DNA from: Ricinus communis
Lineage: Eukaryota > Streptophyta > Magnoliopsida > Malpighiales > Euphorbiaceae
Direction of reading: 5' to 3'
Length of the DNA stretch: 64,000 nucleotides
Assembly: GCF_019578655.1 (NCBI RefSeq)
Contig: NC_063259.1
Location: forward strand, 21,439,277 to 21,503,276
Made by a program: the position numbers and the translations under genes. Under the pieces are notes generated by a model, which saw nothing but the letters and a program-made list of their open reading frames with translations, was not told where the DNA came from and ran no database searches. This document shows, in pieces, positions 20,081-33,280 of the stretch (within the stretch, counting starts at the first letter, position 1; every line of letters starts with the position of its first letter).

Positions 20081-23000
20081 ATATTTATAGAAGAATTGTA
20101 GAGAATCATAAAGAATATTAGACAGATGTAGATAACAAATAGGAGAAATATCTCACTCTCCTTTTAGAATTAGATTTGTAGAGATATATATAGAGATAAG
20201 TATATCAACATAAGTCTAATAGATAAGACTATAAATATCTTTATCTCCATAAAATATCATCTCACAAACTACTCTTAATATAAATTCTAATAATAATACA
20301 AAATGACTAAAATGCCCCTTTTGGGCCTTATATAATTCGGCTAGCACAACAAATAACAGGTCCATATATCTTAATCTTAGGCTTTGATACAAATATGTCC
20401 AATTAAACTCATTTTTTGAGTATTTTTTTTCATATTTTTCTCTATTGGCTAATATTACTTGAAAATAGAGTGATATTTGCTGCGACTGGAAGGGACTATA
20501 GTGAAAAAAAAAACAGACCTTGTGTTTGTAAAAACGCATCAGAAAATGAAAGCATCAGTATGCATAAAATATAATAATTCCTCGATCAAACCAACAATTA
20601 AATCCAATATATCATCCTTTTTCTTAATAATTTGATTCAAAAATTTAAAGATGAATAGCAAAGAAGTATAGAAAAATGGTGTAAACAAGTCGCCAAATTT
20701 AACTTGCAATTAGTTTCATTTTGATCATAAATTTTTAAATTTTTTTATTTCAATCATTCGACTTTAATATTCTGTTTGGTTGAAATCTATAAAATTTATA
20801 AAATCTATTTGCAAATCTAAAGTTAATTTTAAATTCTACACAATCAAATTATTATAGAATTGGTTATAAATAAATTAAGTTTTAACAAAATAGATAGAAT
20901 TTCTAAATAGATTCCACATTGGTAAGTTAATACATTCTATAACACTAAAATATCTCTTTCAATTTTATCTTACTATTTTTTCTTATGTTTTTTTTTTCAA
21001 ATAAAATAAATTCTTTTATGGATTTTAATTTATTCAAATAAAAGTTGAATAAAGAGAATGTCACTCGGTCCATTCTTCATTATCAAGGTAACTACATTAT
21101 ACCCAAAATTAAAGATACAAATTAAATTTTTTTAACTAAAATTAAACACAAAATTTAATAACATTATTATTCCAAAAAAATTGTCGAATTAATATTTAAT
21201 AGATTTTAATTATATATATTTATGTATATAAAACCATAGAACATCATGATGACCCAGAACAAAGAGATAGAATATGAACAAGGAAAGGTCATTGTAGATT
21301 GGGTACATTATGCTTGTGGGTGGCAGGAAGATATAATTGTCCTCTCATGTGCAATATATATAATATGCTTCAGGCAGACAGATTTGGGTTAATGGATGAT
21401 TTTGGTGAAGAATATCACTAGGCTTTCAGGGTCATCAAGTACACACATTCTTTAATATTTTGTATCACTAATTATTATTTTGGAAATGGTCCCTTAATTA
21501 ATTAGGTGGTGGAGATGATAGCTGATAGCAATGGACTGCTTGAATATGCATGGACATGATGGACACATATCAAACTCTTCTTTACAAATAATGCATGTTT
21601 GAAAAAAAAGAATTAACACTAATAAAGAATTTTTTTAGTATTTAATTCACATTGTATAAGATGTTACTGAGTGAATTTCATACTTAATTTATATATTTAC
21701 ATACAGTTTCTAGTTCATTTAATTTCTTTTAGGTAAAATGTTTTTAAAAATTAAAATTAATAAGTTTTAGCGGCTGTTTTTAATTAATTGCCTCTAAAAA
21801 TATATATCAAACTAATATTTAAAATGTAATATTACTTTTGATAACGGGAGTATGAAGCTTTTTATTATTCCTTCGTTATTCTACTCAAATTGTATGTCAT
21901 AATTGGAATTAATTTGAAACTTACTTCTTATCCTAATAGAAGATTAAACAATTTTAAATTATATTGTTTGTTATGAATCTTTTTTAAGTAGTAAATGACT
22001 TGTTTCTTAATTAAAGAATTATTTCTTATCATAAAAAGTTGCATATTAATATTGTATCTTTAATAGTAATTTATATAATTTTAACTATTATCTCAATAAA
22101 TAAATCATTGTTATATATAGTGGAATGTGATTTTGGTGTAGACTTTGTTTAAATATTGAATAAAAAATTATTAAATAAATTTAATGGTTCTATGTAGTTT
22201 ATGTCTAACTTCAAATCTCTTAATATAAGTTCTAAACTGTCATGAACCACGGCCCTTTTGAGTGCTTTGTTTTTTTTCAAAGAAAAAATTCTATTGTTGC
22301 TGCTTTAATAAAACTTATCCATTGATAATCTAATAAATCTTGTTATTATATATACTAAGTGTATTCCACTCTTATTTCTTCAATAAAAGAATTACCCTTA
22401 TTTATATGGATCAGATTAGATTGGACATGAATATCGTTAATGAACCTTCTTAACGAAACAAATAACAATTTTATGATTAAAATAAAACTAAATGCAAAGT
22501 TCAATGATCATTTCTATCATCATCCTGAGTTTTGAAATAAGTTTTAGTATTAATAAGAGAAAATTCACTGGTATTTGCCACTTCTTCCTTTTCTTTATTA
22601 TTCTACTTTTATTCTTACTGAAATCTCAGTCAACTATCGATAATCTTTTAACAACAATTCTTTTATTTGTCACATAACTTTTGAAGAAAGATTTCTAGTT
22701 ATTGTAGCTCTTGAAAAGCCTAACCAATATAACTAAAGGTGAGTAAGAAAATCAAAAAAATCAAACCAATCGGAATCGAACATCGGTGGCTTCAATCAAT
22801 AGAAAGTAAATTATTAAAGTATTTAATAAATAAAATATATAAAGTTTAAATTTCAATGTAAAACTTAAAAAGTTTCAGTTTGACAACATCCATGTCCTTA
22901 AATAAGCCATGTTAAAGCTCACACATAAGAATTAAGAAATATACAATATTAAATTGTTTAAATTATAGTAAAAATAATTTTATATGAGTAAAATATGAAT

Positions 23001-23950
23001 TTATTAAAATATATAAAATTTCTATAGAATTCTTTTTCACTTCAGTGAATTTCGTTTCCTTTTTCTACTCTATTAATATTTTCTCTCACAATGGATAAAA
23101 ATAAGATTAGAAAATAAGTAATTAGTACTTCATTACTTGCTTAAAATAATACTTAATTTAAAATACGAAAAAAATCTCTTCTAAACTACACTTATTTCAG
23201 AATGGAGAAAGTAATATACTCTAATTTATAGTCGAGATGAATAGTTAAATAGTTTAATTAAATTCATCAAAGTTTAGTTTAATAATAAATAGAAAACATA
23301 AAATATGAAAATAAAAGATATTTGTTGTATGAAATTTTTCCGAATGGAATTTATCACGTTTGTCATTCATAAAAATAAATGGGTACATCTTGACACGTGA
23401 TTATATCACAATAAATATAATTTAAAAATATAAAAATATAAAAGATAAAAGATTTCACCAAAAATTTCTTCTTGATCACATATATTTCTTTTTGATAAAT
23501 TTAATATAATAACATAAAAATAAAGCATTAAACTGATAATACATTAAGAAACTATAAAAAGAACTTCATTAGAGAGAAAATGATGCTAATAAAATTATAA
23601 AGACAAAATTGAGAGAAATAAAGAAAAAAATTATGTCAGTCAAATTTATTTATAATAATAAAAATTATGAAATTAAAATAATTTACCAAATTTGAGTACT
23701 AATAATAATAATAATAAAAAATTAAAATCTATAATAATAATAATAATATATTCAAAATAATTTTTTTTACTAAAACTAATTAAATTAATACTAACTAGAT
23801 TGATGAGTAAATAAAAATTCATATGGATTATATAAGTTTGGATATCCGTATAAATTTTAAATCGGTTATATAATAAATAAATTGATTATTTAAGACCCAC
23901 TATCTTTATATTCAACCTACATCCATCTATATACATCCATTCGTCAAAGT
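20081..23950. other. AT-rich intergenic region
   Basis: No gene supported. A stretch at about 21240-21560 is less AT-rich than its surroundings and holds a 48-codon open frame from 21248 without recognisable similarity. The remainder is AT-rich noncoding DNA. Confidence 0.5.
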
Positions 23951-24620
23951 CTAAGCTTTACAGTGAAATCCTAATTGAATATGTAATTTGACAGAAGCTT
24001 CTCCAGCTGGATCACTGTATCTCTTAATTCTTTTGAGTAATATCTTCCTATGTTGAAAAGAAAGACAAAGACCACAAGATAACTATACGTTTTTTCTGAG
24101 CAAAAGTATCAATGTATGTTTCTTACGATCCATTAGGCTACTCATCCACGTAAATATGGCCTCGCCCGCACAGATTTCTGGACACCTTCTTGAATATGCT
24201 GACGAAGTTGACTGTAGAGGGAGGGGGTTGGCTAAGCTGCCAGGGTCTAATCAGACTGGTGGACAAAGAAAGGGGTTAAGAGGATGTCCGGATGCATCAT
24301 GAAGACAGCTTTTATTGTGACTTATTATTAGCCATGTTTGCTAATATCTGTAATCGAGTACTCCTAACTGATGCAGAAACTTTTTGATAGCATCATTAAT
24401 GATAACATTGGCCCAAATAATTGGGATGGTGGCATTCTCCATTTTCACCCTACTTCACAACTGGGGATACTAATTGACTGCCCAGTTAAGCACAACAGGT
24501 GGTTGTCTAATGGTGAAGTTTTGCATTAATATTAGGACACACAGCAAGTTGGTATATCATCTGCTCTATGTTTGGTGGTGATTATGGTGTTAGCATCACT
24601 CTCGCGATCACATTTATCTC
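23951..24620 (+). other. Composition island with a 48-codon ORF; possible noncoding transcript or small-protein gene
   Basis: About 650 bp of clearly higher GC than the desert around it and without repeat character. It contains one ATG frame at 24156-24302 (48 codons, starting MASPAQISGHLL and ending with a Gly/Arg-rich segment). I recognise no domain. It could be a noncoding RNA locus, a remnant exon or a regulatory block; the strand is uncertain. Confidence 0.3.
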
Positions 24621-27229
24621 CAAAGTAAATTTATATCTAGATGCAATTGTATACATCATAATTAATAAGAGAATAATACGTGTACATAAATATTTTATAT
24701 TCTGATATGAAATAATGGATACGTATTTTATTATTTAAAACTAATAAATATTCGTCAATCATGCATTGATTTTTACGTATAAATAAGGGGTTATAGAAAA
24801 AATTTCTTATCTTGTATATTATTTTCATAGGCTATAGCACAGTTTGAAAGAAGACAGTATGCTAAGTGGTGGTGGTGGAGGATCATTGCAAATTTTACTT
24901 TTTTCTTTATTGATGAAATGAGGAGAGGATTCAACTAGCATTAGCAAATTTTACTTGTTGTAATTATATAGACTCTTTTCTGCTATAGAATATTTATAGT
25001 CATAATTAGTTTGAACCGAGTCCAAACCCGTCATCGTAGTACTAATTTTAAAGTCAAATAGGAAGACTCATTTCGGAACCAAATAGGAAGACTCAACCAA
25101 AGTGAAATCCTTGAAAAGACTGTTCTGTTTAGAATTTGAACCTGGAATCTTGAACTGCTGGATGAAATTTATCCCACCATGCTACCACTCGGAGTGGTAA
25201 AAAGCTAACAACTCAAAAAAAAAAAAAAAAAAGGTCCAAGAGGTACCAATGACCTGGAATTCAAACAAATCGTATACTAGTACGTAATATCTAAGCAATT
25301 AGATCTTTTAATAATATAACTTCTCTGAAATTTAGCCATATTTGTTCTTAATAGGAAACACTTTAAGCTAGCTAATTCTACTGTTGTTGCTCGGAATAAT
25401 TTAAATTTTTTTATATTTGTTATAAAAATAAAATTAAAAATTTTTTTTTTTATTTTTTAAAAAATAAATACTCTTACCAGTCGAATTAAAAGTGTGAATA
25501 AGTGTGGATACTTCAATTTGTTGCTTCCACGTCACCACTGCTGATAGTTGGGAAATTTGGCGGAATCTCATAATTTGTTTTCAAGTAGAGGGTCATACTA
25601 GAGTACCCACCACTTGTATCAACAAAACATTAGATTTTATCTAATCCAATCCTGACCGCAGATTAATAAATCAATGGCTATCTTATAAACTAGTCGTATG
25701 TTTAAGTTTAGGCAGCATGTGATCTGTTTACACGGAAAAAGTAATCTACAAAATGCAATCAATTTTATTTCCTTTAATCCTATATTTTTCTCTGCTTTGA
25801 AAAAATATATTTTAATAACACTAAAATAAAATTTAATCCGATAATAAATATATATACATATTATCGACTCAAAAAATCTTAAATTTAAATTAATTTTTTA
25901 ATTTATTATTAAAATAAATAAAACTAATCACAGGGATATTCACATCTCTTTCATTCAACATAGGCTAAAGGTTACACGACAAATCCACTCAAATTATCTC
26001 CAAATCAAATCGATGATTGAGGCCATGATTGTCGTTTTGTTTAAAGATAAAACTGTCTAATCCTTTTTCTTTTTCTCTTTTGCTTTTATATTGAGAATAT
26101 TACTAATTGTCGTCGAATCTAGAAAAGAAGCACTCGAGTCTTCTGAACAATATTATAGCAAAGATTCGTTTAAATTCTATAAATTTTATCAAAATGGACT
26201 GTAAAAATTAAAATTTTAATTTCATAGATTTATTCATATTTCTTTTATCCAGTGTATACATTAAATTAATAAAGTTCTGAATTTGTGACTCATCAGAAGC
26301 AAAAAAAATTAGAATCCTTCAGATACTATATGAATAAAAAAATTGATAATATTTTCCAATCAAATGATGAATTTTAAAATAAATTTTAATAAAAGAAAAT
26401 TTGCCAAAAATCCTAAGAACAGAAGTTCTCTGGTTTTAAATTCATATTATTAGCTGTTGCATTTATTATATAATAACAAAAAAGAAGTGATAAAACTCCA
26501 ACACAATCCAACTTACATGATATATATATATATTATCACTAAGAAATTAAATATGAAGTCTGACTGACCAAGTTGAATTAATTAATTTCCCCACATTATA
26601 TGCCAATTTATTTTATGTTTTACATCCATTTTAAATACTACCAAGTTGCATTTGTCAATGTATATTTAAATGCAGTCAATATATATCTGAAACCATTGAA
26701 TGAAGTGGGCTATGTTATTAATTAAATTAGGTTAAATTGTCTTTTTGTAATAAAACATTCAAATTCATTGATAAAAAGAAAAGGTAATTAGTTCAACCTG
26801 AATCCTTTTGGTTAGAGAATGAACGGAGCACGCACTTAAAATATATAAATAAAAATGATTAAACATATAATGAAAATTGATAAAAAAATAATAAAATATA
26901 TTTAAGGTAAAATAAATTGGGGGGATATTCATTGAGAATGAGTATTAACATATTTAGGGGTAAAGTTGAGGTAATATTCATGCAGTCATTAAGAGCAGAA
27001 ATAGGCCTCTTGGATGAATTGTGTTAAAACCTCTCGACGAAGGGGAGTCTTTTTGTTTGCTTGGCTTCCTAGTTCTTGATTTTGTTAAACTGTTTTGTCT
27101 GTTTTAGTGAATTTTAAATAAAGTTTAATTTGGTTACTATTTGTCATTTAGATTTAATTTAATCTTTCTTTTTTAATTTATAAAATTTTTAATCCCAACT
27201 TTTGTATATTTAGTTCAAATTAATTTTAT
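24621..27229. other. AT-rich intergenic region
   Basis: No gene supported. A GGTGGTGGTGGAGG stretch lies near 24869 and a poly(A) tract near 25217. At about 25125-25215 there is sequence of the type seen in degraded retroelements (TTGAACCTGGAATCTTGAAC). Confidence 0.5.
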
Positions 27230-27690
27230 TTAAAAAAAAAATAAAGAGAAAGTGAGAATTATTTTTTTTTTAAAAATAAAAAATAATTAAAATATTTATA
27301 ATAATATTTAGAAACTATTAAATAATCTCATTTCAATTAATATAATAAGTAGCTATTACCACTATTATTCTCACTGAAACCGCTTATTTCTACTAGTATC
27401 GGCACCATTACCACCATAACTGTCTCTTTTATCGTTACTATTAACAGAAAAATAATAAAAATACTAAAAAATAGCAACATTATTTTTTTATTATGTTTTA
27501 TTTAAATATTAATTTAATAATATAAATTATTTTTTATTGTATCCACTTTCTTTTTAGAAAGTCTGGACTCATTTTATTATTTTTATAAAAATATAACTAA
27601 TTTGAGTTAAATATATAAAGATTTGAGTTAAAATGTTAATAAATTTAAAAAATAATTAAATTAAATCTGAATAATAAAGTGAGTTCAACT
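27230..27690 (+). repeat. Dispersed noncoding repeat, partner of 3930-4370
   Basis: Same orientation and block order as 3930-4370: an A-rich start, a less AT-rich middle with CACTATTATTCTCACT, then TTTATTTAAATATTAAT and a final AATTAAATTAAAT motif. It is diverged and has no ORF. Confidence 0.5.
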
Positions 27691-28010
27691 TTATTCCTTT
27701 TAACTTCCACAAAAACGATTGAAAAAGAAAGAAAGAAGACAACTTTGTTTCACCGGACAAATTCACATTACTTGTTTTTAACCATGATTCGGTGTCATGT
27801 GAACTTTATTATAATAATAGTAGGGTTTAATTGTCAAAAAATAGATTTTGCACTTATTGTAATTTAGCATGTATCTTTTAAAATTTTAAAATTTTAATAT
27901 TAATTAAAATTTTAGTTTCCGATGAAATTATTAATTAGATTTTTTGATGTGGTATGAACAATTTCATTAATGTCTCATTCTGAATAAGTGATGTTTGTAA
28001 ATTATTACTA

Positions 28011-28755
28011 GCAATGGCACAAATTATTATTATAGTAAGGCAGTAAATTCATATTGAGGTGGATCTCTTAAAAAACTATGAGGCCACTTATTATAGAGAT
28101 TAATTATGAACACCAAACAATAAAAATAAATTTAAACACTTTAAACTAATATTTTAAGAAAATATGATATTCATAAATAAAAGTAACCAAACAATAAATA
28201 AATATATAATGTAAATGTTTATGATTTAAAAATATATGATGAAAATAGTATTTAGCTTTGCCAATTACTTAGCAATTTCTTTATTTTATCTTAAATCTAT
28301 ATCTAATGAATAAGATGGTGATCTGCATTTTCATTTAGCCACTCAAACTAATGATGCAATTAAAGTTTATTCTACCAACATAGATTGAAATAAAGATGGT
28401 GCTTCTAATATATTCAACCTAAATATTTTTATAACTAGTATTATTATTAAATTGATATGATAGTCAATCAATAATAACAATTGAAACTAATAAATATATA
28501 AGATAAAAAAATTATTTATTAAATAAATAAGTAACAAGATTCATACATAAGTAAAATGTTAAACTAGACATATATGAAAACTAGTTTAACATATTTAACA
28601 CGATGATCATGGTATTAAATAGGGACATAAAACAAGACTGAAAATTAACACTCTTTCTAAATCTAAAATTTTTTCAAGCTAGAAAAATGATTGGTACTCG
28701 TTCTTTACTTCTTGAACATCTTCTTAGATTTTAAAAGAATAATAAAACTAAAAAA
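28011..28755 (+). repeat. Dispersed noncoding repeat, copy 2
   Basis: Partner of 19376-20080 in the same orientation. It has lost some blocks near its start (GCAATGGCACAAATT versus GCAAGGGCACGAACC). Confidence 0.7.
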
Positions 28756-29600
28756 TTAAATAATTTTGATATATGTTTTAATTATATTCAATCAAAATAT
28801 ATCAATATATATATATATATATAAGCCTTTTCATTTTCTTTGATAGATTTAAATACATTATTCTATTATTTATCTTATTTTCTGTGATACTTACTTCAAA
28901 GAGATTGATAGAGATCAAACATATTTTTAGGTTTGGAATTACAATTGTTATAGTATTCATTAACTACTGTATCGATTAGTTGTATTCTAGGAGACACACC
29001 ATTCTATATCCAATAATAATAATAAGAGACAACTATATTTAATCTATTTGTTCTTCGTAGGTTTCTCTATCAATATGCACTGATATCCTGAATTCAGTTT
29101 CTAATTGATTTTGGAATTTTCAATCATTCAGTGTTTTATCTCACTTTCAAATAAATTATATATATATATTAATTAATTTTATTAATTTTAAATAATAAAA
29201 TTTATATTAATTATCTAATAATAGAATATACTAATTTCTATACATAATGTTTTTTGTTACAAACAATAATTTAAAGTGCATAGGGCATTAGGAACTAATG
29301 CTTTTATGAAAAAGAAAAAAAAAAAAAAAGAAAGAAAAAGCAGATAAAAAGACAAAGAAACAAGCGGCGAGACCAGTAGACTTCTTGTGAAGCTAGTCCC
29401 CGACACAGCTTCACGCGTTTATTTTTTCTGTTTCAAATTTTCATTTTTCAAACGCCATTTCTCTCTCTCTCTACTGTTTCAGTATTGACGCTTCTCAACT
29501 AAAACGACACCGTGTCTTCCTTCGCTCTCACTCCACAACCGACAAATACCAAGCATCCGAAAATAAAAAAGAAAGCGACACAGGTTTGGTCCCTCTGCAG
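28756..29600. other. Upstream region of the small membrane-protein gene
   Basis: An (AT)n run at about 28806-28823 and an A-rich tract at about 29315-29340, then less AT-rich DNA with TCTCTCTCTCTC (29461-29472). Probably promoter and 5' leader of the gene beginning at 29752. Confidence 0.4.
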
Positions 29601-29613
29601 CTTGTTCAAGCAA

Positions 29614-29620
29614 TATATAA
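29614..29620 (+). promoter_or_regulatory. Probable TATA box of the small membrane-protein gene
   Basis: TATATAA, 132 bp upstream of the ATG at 29752, consistent with a 5'UTR of about 100 nt. Confidence 0.5.
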
Positions 29621-29751
29621 TGTAATCAACTTTGTTCGAGTATATAGCTACCAGGTGTTTGTTGTGTGTGAGAAAGAAAGAGCGCCATCGAGGACATAAC
29701 AAAACGACAGCGTTTAGAGAGGGCGTATTTGCGTACCTGCAGCTGGAGACC

Positions 29752-30246
29752 ATGGTTTCTTGCAGCAACAAACTGATAGCCATCAACACACCGTTGATTC
29801 CGATCATGATAACCGTAATGATGACGACGATGATGATCGCAGTATCAGCAGCGAGGGAACTACGGCCGTCCGTTCACGGACTGGAGTACCAAAGCACAGC
29901 ACCAGTAGGAGAGAAGTTACCGCCGGAAATGGAGGAATTCTTTGGATCGTTGTCCTCGTCAGCTTCTGCAGCGCCAACTTCGAGATCAGGTGCTAACGTG
30001 GCATTGCCAAAAGCGATGAATTCAAACGACACCGCCTGGTGGAATGGCATAGCAGGTAAAAACAACGGCGATCACGGAGATCAGTTGAGGCACGTGCTGC
30101 TGGTGGCGAGTGTCGCGTGTGGTGCTACTGGGGCGGCGTTGCTAGTGGCTTCAGGTATTGTGTATTTTGTCAAGTATAAAAAGCGAAAAGCAACGTCGTC
30201 AACGACGTTAGGGGATAACAGTAAAGCCATTGTTATTAGTAAGTAA
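29752..30246 (+). CDS. Small single-pass membrane protein of unknown function
   Basis: A 164-residue intronless protein. A hydrophobic, Met-rich N-terminus (residues about 8-33, ending AVSA) looks like a signal peptide. It is followed by a short extracytoplasmic part with RELRPSVHGLEYQS, LPPEMEEFFG and VALPKAMN..WWNG motifs. A transmembrane helix (about 114-140) precedes a basic KYKKRK stop-transfer and a short Ser/Thr-rich tail. Plant genomes contain similar uncharacterised proteins; I know no function. The frame is open further upstream to 29632, but the ATG at 29752 has a far better context (GAGACCATGG) and places the signal peptide at the very N-terminus, so it is preferred. Confidence 0.8.
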   Translation: MVSCSNKLIAINTPLIPIMITVMMTTMMIAVSAARELRPSVHGLEYQSTAPVGEKLPPEMEEFFGSLSSSASAAPTSRSGANVALPKAMNSNDTAWWNGIAGKNNGDHGDQLRHVLLVASVACGATGAALLVASGIVYFVKYKKRKATSSTTLGDNSKAIVISK

Positions 30247-33000
30247 ATATAGTTTAATCAGTTATTAGCGGATTAACACATGCAGAGTGCAGAGTTTCTG
30301 CTTTGTCTTCTTCTTCTTCTTCGTTTTTTTTTTTTTTTTTGTGATTTTCAATTTTTTTATATGTTTAAATAAACATTTGTTTGTTCTTATTTTGTATGTT
30401 TGAAGATCACTCGTCACTTGGCTCAACTTTCTTAAAATGTCTTTTCAGTATTTATTTATTGAGAAAGCAAAATAAATAATTAGGCGGTTAATTTCCATTA
30501 ACACAGAGTTTAATACTTTTAAGAGTATCATTAACAATTAAAATAAAATAATAATTTTTATGTTAACACCATTAGTTAATTTAGCTCCTTTTAAAACTAT
30601 GGAAAATAAAATCCAATTTGGTTAAAAGAAATACTCAAGGCTTTAAAAATACACTACCACCATCAATAAATGAATCTTCGAATAGAAGAAAAGATATCCA
30701 AATACGCAAATATAGTTCATGCACTACCAACACGCTGCTGACAACGAGCACAGGTCATGCACTTAACTATGGTTAGTGAGATGTTAATTATGGTTTAATC
30801 TTATTTTCACTTTACAATTTTTAGTTTTCTTGTAAATATGACTGTCACGATTAAATTACACTACACTGTTAGCAAATGCTGACGTGGCAGTTAAAAGAAT
30901 AAAAGTTATTTTGTGTTACATCAGAATATATGTCTTACGGTGTTGTATAATTTTATCATTATTTACTAAAAAAGAGTACTACAATTCTAAAATAAAAATG
31001 TGTTAAAACCAGAAGTAGTATAATGAAGTTTTTCTAAATATATATGGGCCGGAGTTAGGATTTAAGTTGAATTGGGGGCCAATTTTGAAAATGGGACAAG
31101 TTCAAGGGCCATTTAAAAAAAAAAGAAACCAAAAAGTTTGACTAGCAAGGCTCAAGAAACCAAATACTTCTGACCACAGAGTTAAACAACTAGAATTCTA
31201 AATGCTTTATAACAACAAATTTGTATAGATTCTTAATTATTAAGAGTTGAATTCTTTAAATTATTTAATAGGCATTAAATAATTCAAGGGGCACAATCCA
31301 AACCCTAATACATATCCTACCAAGAAGGAAAATATTTATAAAAAGAAATTAAAGAAAATCTCCAAAATGGATTTTAGATGCAATAGTAACCACAACTTTC
31401 AAGTTGGAAGGTTCCTTTGTATAATAATAATAAATAAAATGAAAAGGTATTAAAAGAATATTATCACTGCCTTTGTCGGCTGGCACTTGTTGTTTGATAC
31501 AGCTGAAACTTTGCTTTTGAGCAAGTGGCCTGGGAATAAATATTATGAAGAATTATAAACTTTTCATTCCAATTATATGATACGTAACATATTATAATTA
31601 TAATTATATTTATTTTAATTTTAGTTATAATTAATAATAAATAAATTTACATCGATTAATATAGATAAAACATATTATTGTAACCCATGTCATATATCAT
31701 AACTCGTTATTAAATCTTTAAATTTTTATTTTTACTTAAACTAAGTGTTTTTTAGTTCTTAAATATATTAGATAAATATTTTATTTGTTTTATTGAGTTC
31801 TTACATTTTATTTTTATTTCTATTAAGAATTAGTAGTCTTAACAAAAATAACAATTAAAATAAAATAAAATAAAAATTAAAGAATTAACTAAAAGATTTA
31901 TGGCCTTAAAGTGCATTTTTTCCTAGAAATTATTGCAAATTGTGGGCTTCAAAAGAAGGGTTTCCTTATCTTATCCTAATTTGCAAGAGTGTCAACTTAA
32001 AAAGACTAGCTTTTCATGTATATATGCCCTACCAATCCAAGAAATTCAGTTCCAATTCCACTATCATCATCACTAGTGATGTGTGCCTTTATAGAGAGAG
32101 ATATCCATAAATAAATAAGTAGATGGATCCAACTAATGGCATTGCCTAATCAATGCACTGAACAATGATGTAAAGGGCATAACCAATCACCAGCTAGGCT
32201 TCTGAAAATTATGTTAGTACAATAATTAATCAGGCTTCTGTTATGATTGTTGGTTGGGTGAGGAGTCTATTTAATTCATTATAGTGTAGTACTATTTCTG
32301 ATTAGGATAATTATCAAAATTGTTGGACATTTTGGGATGGGTCTTCTTATGGATAATAGAAGGGAGATAATTGAGTGGAAGATCTAATGAGTAATAATGA
32401 TAAATAATGAATAAAATAATAAATTTCCCCATGAAAATTACATTAGAGGTCAAAGCCACAATTGAATAAAAGAAAGAACCATCATTGATCTTTTTAAATT
32501 ATTACTATTTTCATAATTTAGTCTCTTTTCTTTTTTTTCGTTTTTATACCACAAAAATTGATCACTTGATCACATGAATCATAAAAAAACAATGATTGGC
32601 GATAGCCTTGACGCCCTTAATTTTGCCCCCATTTGCTCTCGGATATTATAAAAATATATTTAAATTTTTTATAAACCATTTTTACAAATTATCTATAAAA
32701 AAATATATTAATTTATTTATTAAAAAAAGTTTTTTAAAACTAAAAAATAAAACAAAAGACCTCTTTTTTTAGTGTCTATATATTTGAAGTTAATTTAAAA
32801 CGTACAAGTGGCAAAGCCGCATATCAAAAGTTTGAAGTTAAAATCTTAGTTAAACTAGAAGAGACCCTTACCATCTAATCTCGGGGCTTTTGACAGATAA
32901 AATTTCATTTGTTGAGTTCAAACTCGAAATCTTAATTAAACTAGAAAAAATCATTGTCATCTCTATCAATTAACAAAACTCAACAAATGAGACTTCATCT
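30247..33000. other. Intergenic region
   Basis: No gene supported. The start probably holds the 3'UTR of the membrane-protein gene (TTCTTC-rich tract and poly(T) near 30310-30340). At about 32830-32960 two diverged copies of an AATCTTARTTAAACTAGAA unit occur. Confidence 0.5.
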
Positions 33001-33280
33001 GCCAAGCTGCACTACAATATGGAGAGAACAAATATATAAAGGGGGGGAAAGGTGATGAGGAATTAAAGATGACAATGCAATTAAAGTTGTTCGCTCAAAC
33101 ACCAAATTTTTCCCTATAGAAAGAAGGTTTTTAAACCGAAAATTAATAATGAATGAATGAATAATACAATTGAAAGAAGACACAGGCAGATGTTGCCCCG
33201 GTACGTCCATATAATCAACTCATTCAACAATATTACAAGATTCTTTCTTATTGGGGGGAGGAGAAGCAGCAACATGCCAC

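Noticed and set aside
25120..25220. Possible tRNA B-box (TTGAACCTGGAATC)
   Set aside because: The adjacent bases do not fold into a tRNA; the text resembles degraded retroelement sequence.
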